Shown here: positions 62,542 to 64,000 of the stretch, piece after piece
How the letters are laid out: every line of letters starts with the position of its first letter
How positions within the stretch are numbered: position 1 is the stretch's first letter
Assembly (NCBI RefSeq): GCF_004801375.1
Contig: NZ_SSNZ01000004.1
Coordinates: forward strand, 62,001-126,000
Source of the DNA: Flavobacterium supellecticarium
Lineage (GTDB): Bacteria; Bacteroidota; Bacteroidia; Flavobacteriales; Flavobacteriaceae
Direction of reading: 5' to 3'
Length of the DNA: 64,000 nucleotides
Program-made: the position numbers and the translations under genes
The notes under the pieces: model-generated
Told to the model about the DNA's origin: nothing
Database searches by the model: none
What the model saw: only the letters and a program-made list of their open reading frames with translations

Positions 62542-63937
62542 ATAGCGTATCCGGAAATATTTTCCCCGGATTAAGAATGTTGTTCGGGTCAAATAGTGTT
62601 TTAATACCTTTCATCAGCAGCAGCTGTTTGTCGCTAAAAGCAATATCCATATAGTTTTTCTGTACGTAACCAATACCGTGTTCACCGGAAAGTGTTCCTT
62701 TTAAAGCAACCGTCAGCTCAAAAATTTCACGGATTCCTTTTGGCACTTCCGTTTTCCAGTTTTCGTCCGTCATAGCACCTTTGATGATATTCACATGTAA
62801 ATTACCATCGCCGGCATGACCATAACAAACCGACTGAAAACCATATTTCGCTCCAATTATTTTGATTCCCTCCAAAAGTCGTGGTAATTCATAACGCGGT
62901 ACAACGGTATCTTCTTCTTTGTAAACCGAATTCGCTTTTACCGCTTCGGCTACACCCCTTCTCATTTTCCATAATGCATTTTTCTGATCGTCGGAATCGG
63001 CAAAAAGGATTTCATCAATTTCAAACGATTCCAATACCTGCATGATTTTTTCGGCTTCGGCAAACAAAATATCCGGATAATTTCCATCGACTTCAATTAG
63101 TAAATGCGCTTCGATCGTTTCTTTTACCGGAACATTAATGCCATCGATAAACCGCAACGTCCAGTCAATCGCGTCACGCTCCATAAATTCGAGTGCACTC
63201 GGTACAATTCCCGCGCGAAAAATGGCCGATACCGCTTCGCAAGCTTCACCCGCTTTAAAAAACGGTACGAGCATCAATACATTATGATGATTTTTCGGTA
63301 GTAATTTCAACACTATTTTGGTAATGATTCCCAACGTACCTTCGCTCCCAACCAGCAATTGTGTCAGGTTATATCCTGTGGAATTTTTCAGTGTATTCGC
63401 TCCCGTCCAGATAATCTCACCGGTAGGCAACACCACTTCCAGATTCAGAACGTAATCTTTGGTCACTCCATATTTTACAGCACGGGCGCCACCGGCATTT
63501 TCGGCAACATTTCCACCGATAAAACAACTGCCGCGACTACTGGGATCGACCGGATAAAACAAACCTTTCTCCAGTACCGTATCCTGTAAAATCTGCGTAA
63601 TAACAGCCGGTTCGGTGATTACCTGTAGATTTTTTTCATCAATTTCCAGAATCCGGTTTAATCGTTCGGTCGAAAGCGCAATGCCACCATGGATACTTAA
63701 AGCACCACCGCTTAAACCTGTACGCCCACCAATAGGAACCACCGGAATTGTATATTCATTCGCCAAAATAACTATAGCCGAAATTTCAGCAGCCGAAGCC
63801 GGTTTTACCACCACCTGAGGTGGAAATACCAGATCTTCCGTTTCATCATGTCCATAACTATTTCGGGTTTCTTCGTCGGTAAAAACATAAGAAACACCTA
63901 CAATTCCCTGAAGCTTCGCTATAATTTCCGGATTCAT
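62540..63937 (-). CDS. FAD-linked oxidase (GlcD/D-lactate dehydrogenase type)
   Basis: 465 residues. FAD_binding_4 domain: VVKPASAAEISAIVILANEYTIPVVPIGGRTGLSGGAL and YPVDPSSRGSCFIGGNVAENAGGARAVKYGVTKDYVL. The C-terminal FAD-oxidase domain has CYGHAGDGNLHVNII and SGEHGIGYVQK (His residues of the active site). Oxidises a D-2-hydroxyacid such as D-lactate or glycolate. No GlcE/F or Fe-S subunit nearby, so it is probably a stand-alone dehydrogenase. Confidence 0.93.
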   Translation of the reverse strand: MNPEIIAKLQGIVGVSYVFTDEETRNSYGHDETEDLVFPPQVVVKPASAAEISAIVILANEYTIPVVPIGGRTGLSGGALSIHGGIALSTERLNRILEIDEKNLQVITEPAVITQILQDTVLEKGLFYPVDPSSRGSCFIGGNVAENAGGARAVKYGVTKDYVLNLEVVLPTGEIIWTGANTLKNSTGYNLTQLLVGSEGTLGIITKIVLKLLPKNHHNVLMLVPFFKAGEACEAVSAIFRAGIVPSALEFMERDAIDWTLRFIDGINVPVKETIEAHLLIEVDGNYPDILFAEAEKIMQVLESFEIDEILFADSDDQKNALWKMRRGVAEAVKANSVYKEEDTVVPRYELPRLLEGIKIIGAKYGFQSVCYGHAGDGNLHVNIIKGAMTDENWKTEVPKGIREIFELTVALKGTLSGEHGIGYVQKNYMDIAFSDKQLLLMKGIKTLFDPNNILNPGKIFPDTL

Positions 63938-63961
63938 ATCGCTAAATTTTAAGTGAAAGTA

Positions 63962-64000
63962 CTATTTCTTCTTAATATTCGGAAGGAAATACGCAATAAG
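63962..64000 (-). CDS. Possible 3' end of a gene entering from the right edge
   Basis: On the minus strand the last 13 codons read LIAYFLPNIKKK then a stop (TAG at 63964-63962). This looks like a membrane segment followed by a basic tail, 25 bases upstream of the oxidase gene. Twelve codons are too few for assignment. Confidence 0.35.
   Translation of the reverse strand, partial: LIAYFLPNIKKK

Overview
The window reads as chromosomal DNA of a Bacteroidota bacterium, most likely a Flavobacterium-like member of the Flavobacteriaceae. The reasons are low-to-moderate GC, many Por/type IX secretion (T9SS) C-terminal sorting domains, lipoproteins with SC/TC lipoboxes, promoter boxes of the TAnnTTTG (-7) type in place of TATAAT, a DUF4295 gene beside rpmB-rpmG, BshC (bacillithiol synthesis), and a SecA without the C-terminal zinc motif. 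No rRNA, tRNA, CRISPR array or replication origin was recognised.

Layout. 1-6883 is a vitamin B12 uptake locus. On the minus strand a cobalamin riboswitch precedes a BtuB-like TonB receptor and two tandem beta-propeller lipoproteins (BtuG-like by context). Divergently on the plus strand lie BtuF-, BtuC- and BtuD-like ABC importer genes. A PduO-type cobalamin adenosyltransferase sits far away at 55800. 6928-8960 holds a dienelactone hydrolase, a VOC protein and an RluE-like pseudouridine synthase. 9006-14386 is a compact class I lanthipeptide cluster: split dehydratase, cyclase, a precursor whose five cysteines each have a Ser/Thr 4-5 residues upstream, and an XRE regulator. It is followed directly by an IS256-family element (about 14430-15768). 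15864-25167 has RmuC, a thioesterase and several secreted T9SS cargo proteins, including a tandem array of three paralogues of which one is frameshifted, then a diheme cytochrome and an FG-GAP/ASPIC-UnbV protein. 25245-27591 is a DUF5777, OB-fold, cytochrome c and YceI group.

27644-30865 is a minus-strand operon of RtcB RNA ligase, an uncharacterised zinc-ribbon protein, release factor PrfH and a TPR-like protein. A 26-codon ORF with its own intrinsic terminator lies upstream (31010-31143), an arrangement resembling a leader-peptide attenuator. 31428-39825 has BshC, Ndk, a monoheme lipoprotein, an amidohydrolase with a His/Cys-rich N-terminus, a DciA-like DUF721 protein and a serine hydrolase. 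An intact IS3-family element (39844-41155) with a textbook A_AAA_AAG frameshift site has altered the end of the neighbouring small membrane gene. 41341-46193 is housekeeping: FtsY, DUF4295, L33, L28, CinA, Hpt, FAH family, DnaQ-like exonuclease. 46358-48963 is a tandem duplication of WG-repeat genes, one copy broken. 49186-63937 is mostly housekeeping: acyltransferase E2, a glycosyltransferase, ABC-F, a methyltransferase, LolD-like ATPase, adenosyltransferase, DUF2795, SecA, a Na+/H+ antiporter, a T9SS protein and an FAD-linked oxidase.

The most noteworthy items are the lanthipeptide cluster with its regularly spaced core, the RtcB/zinc-ribbon/PrfH operon with the small ORF-terminator unit in front of it, and the decay of duplicated surface-protein genes by single-base frameshifts.
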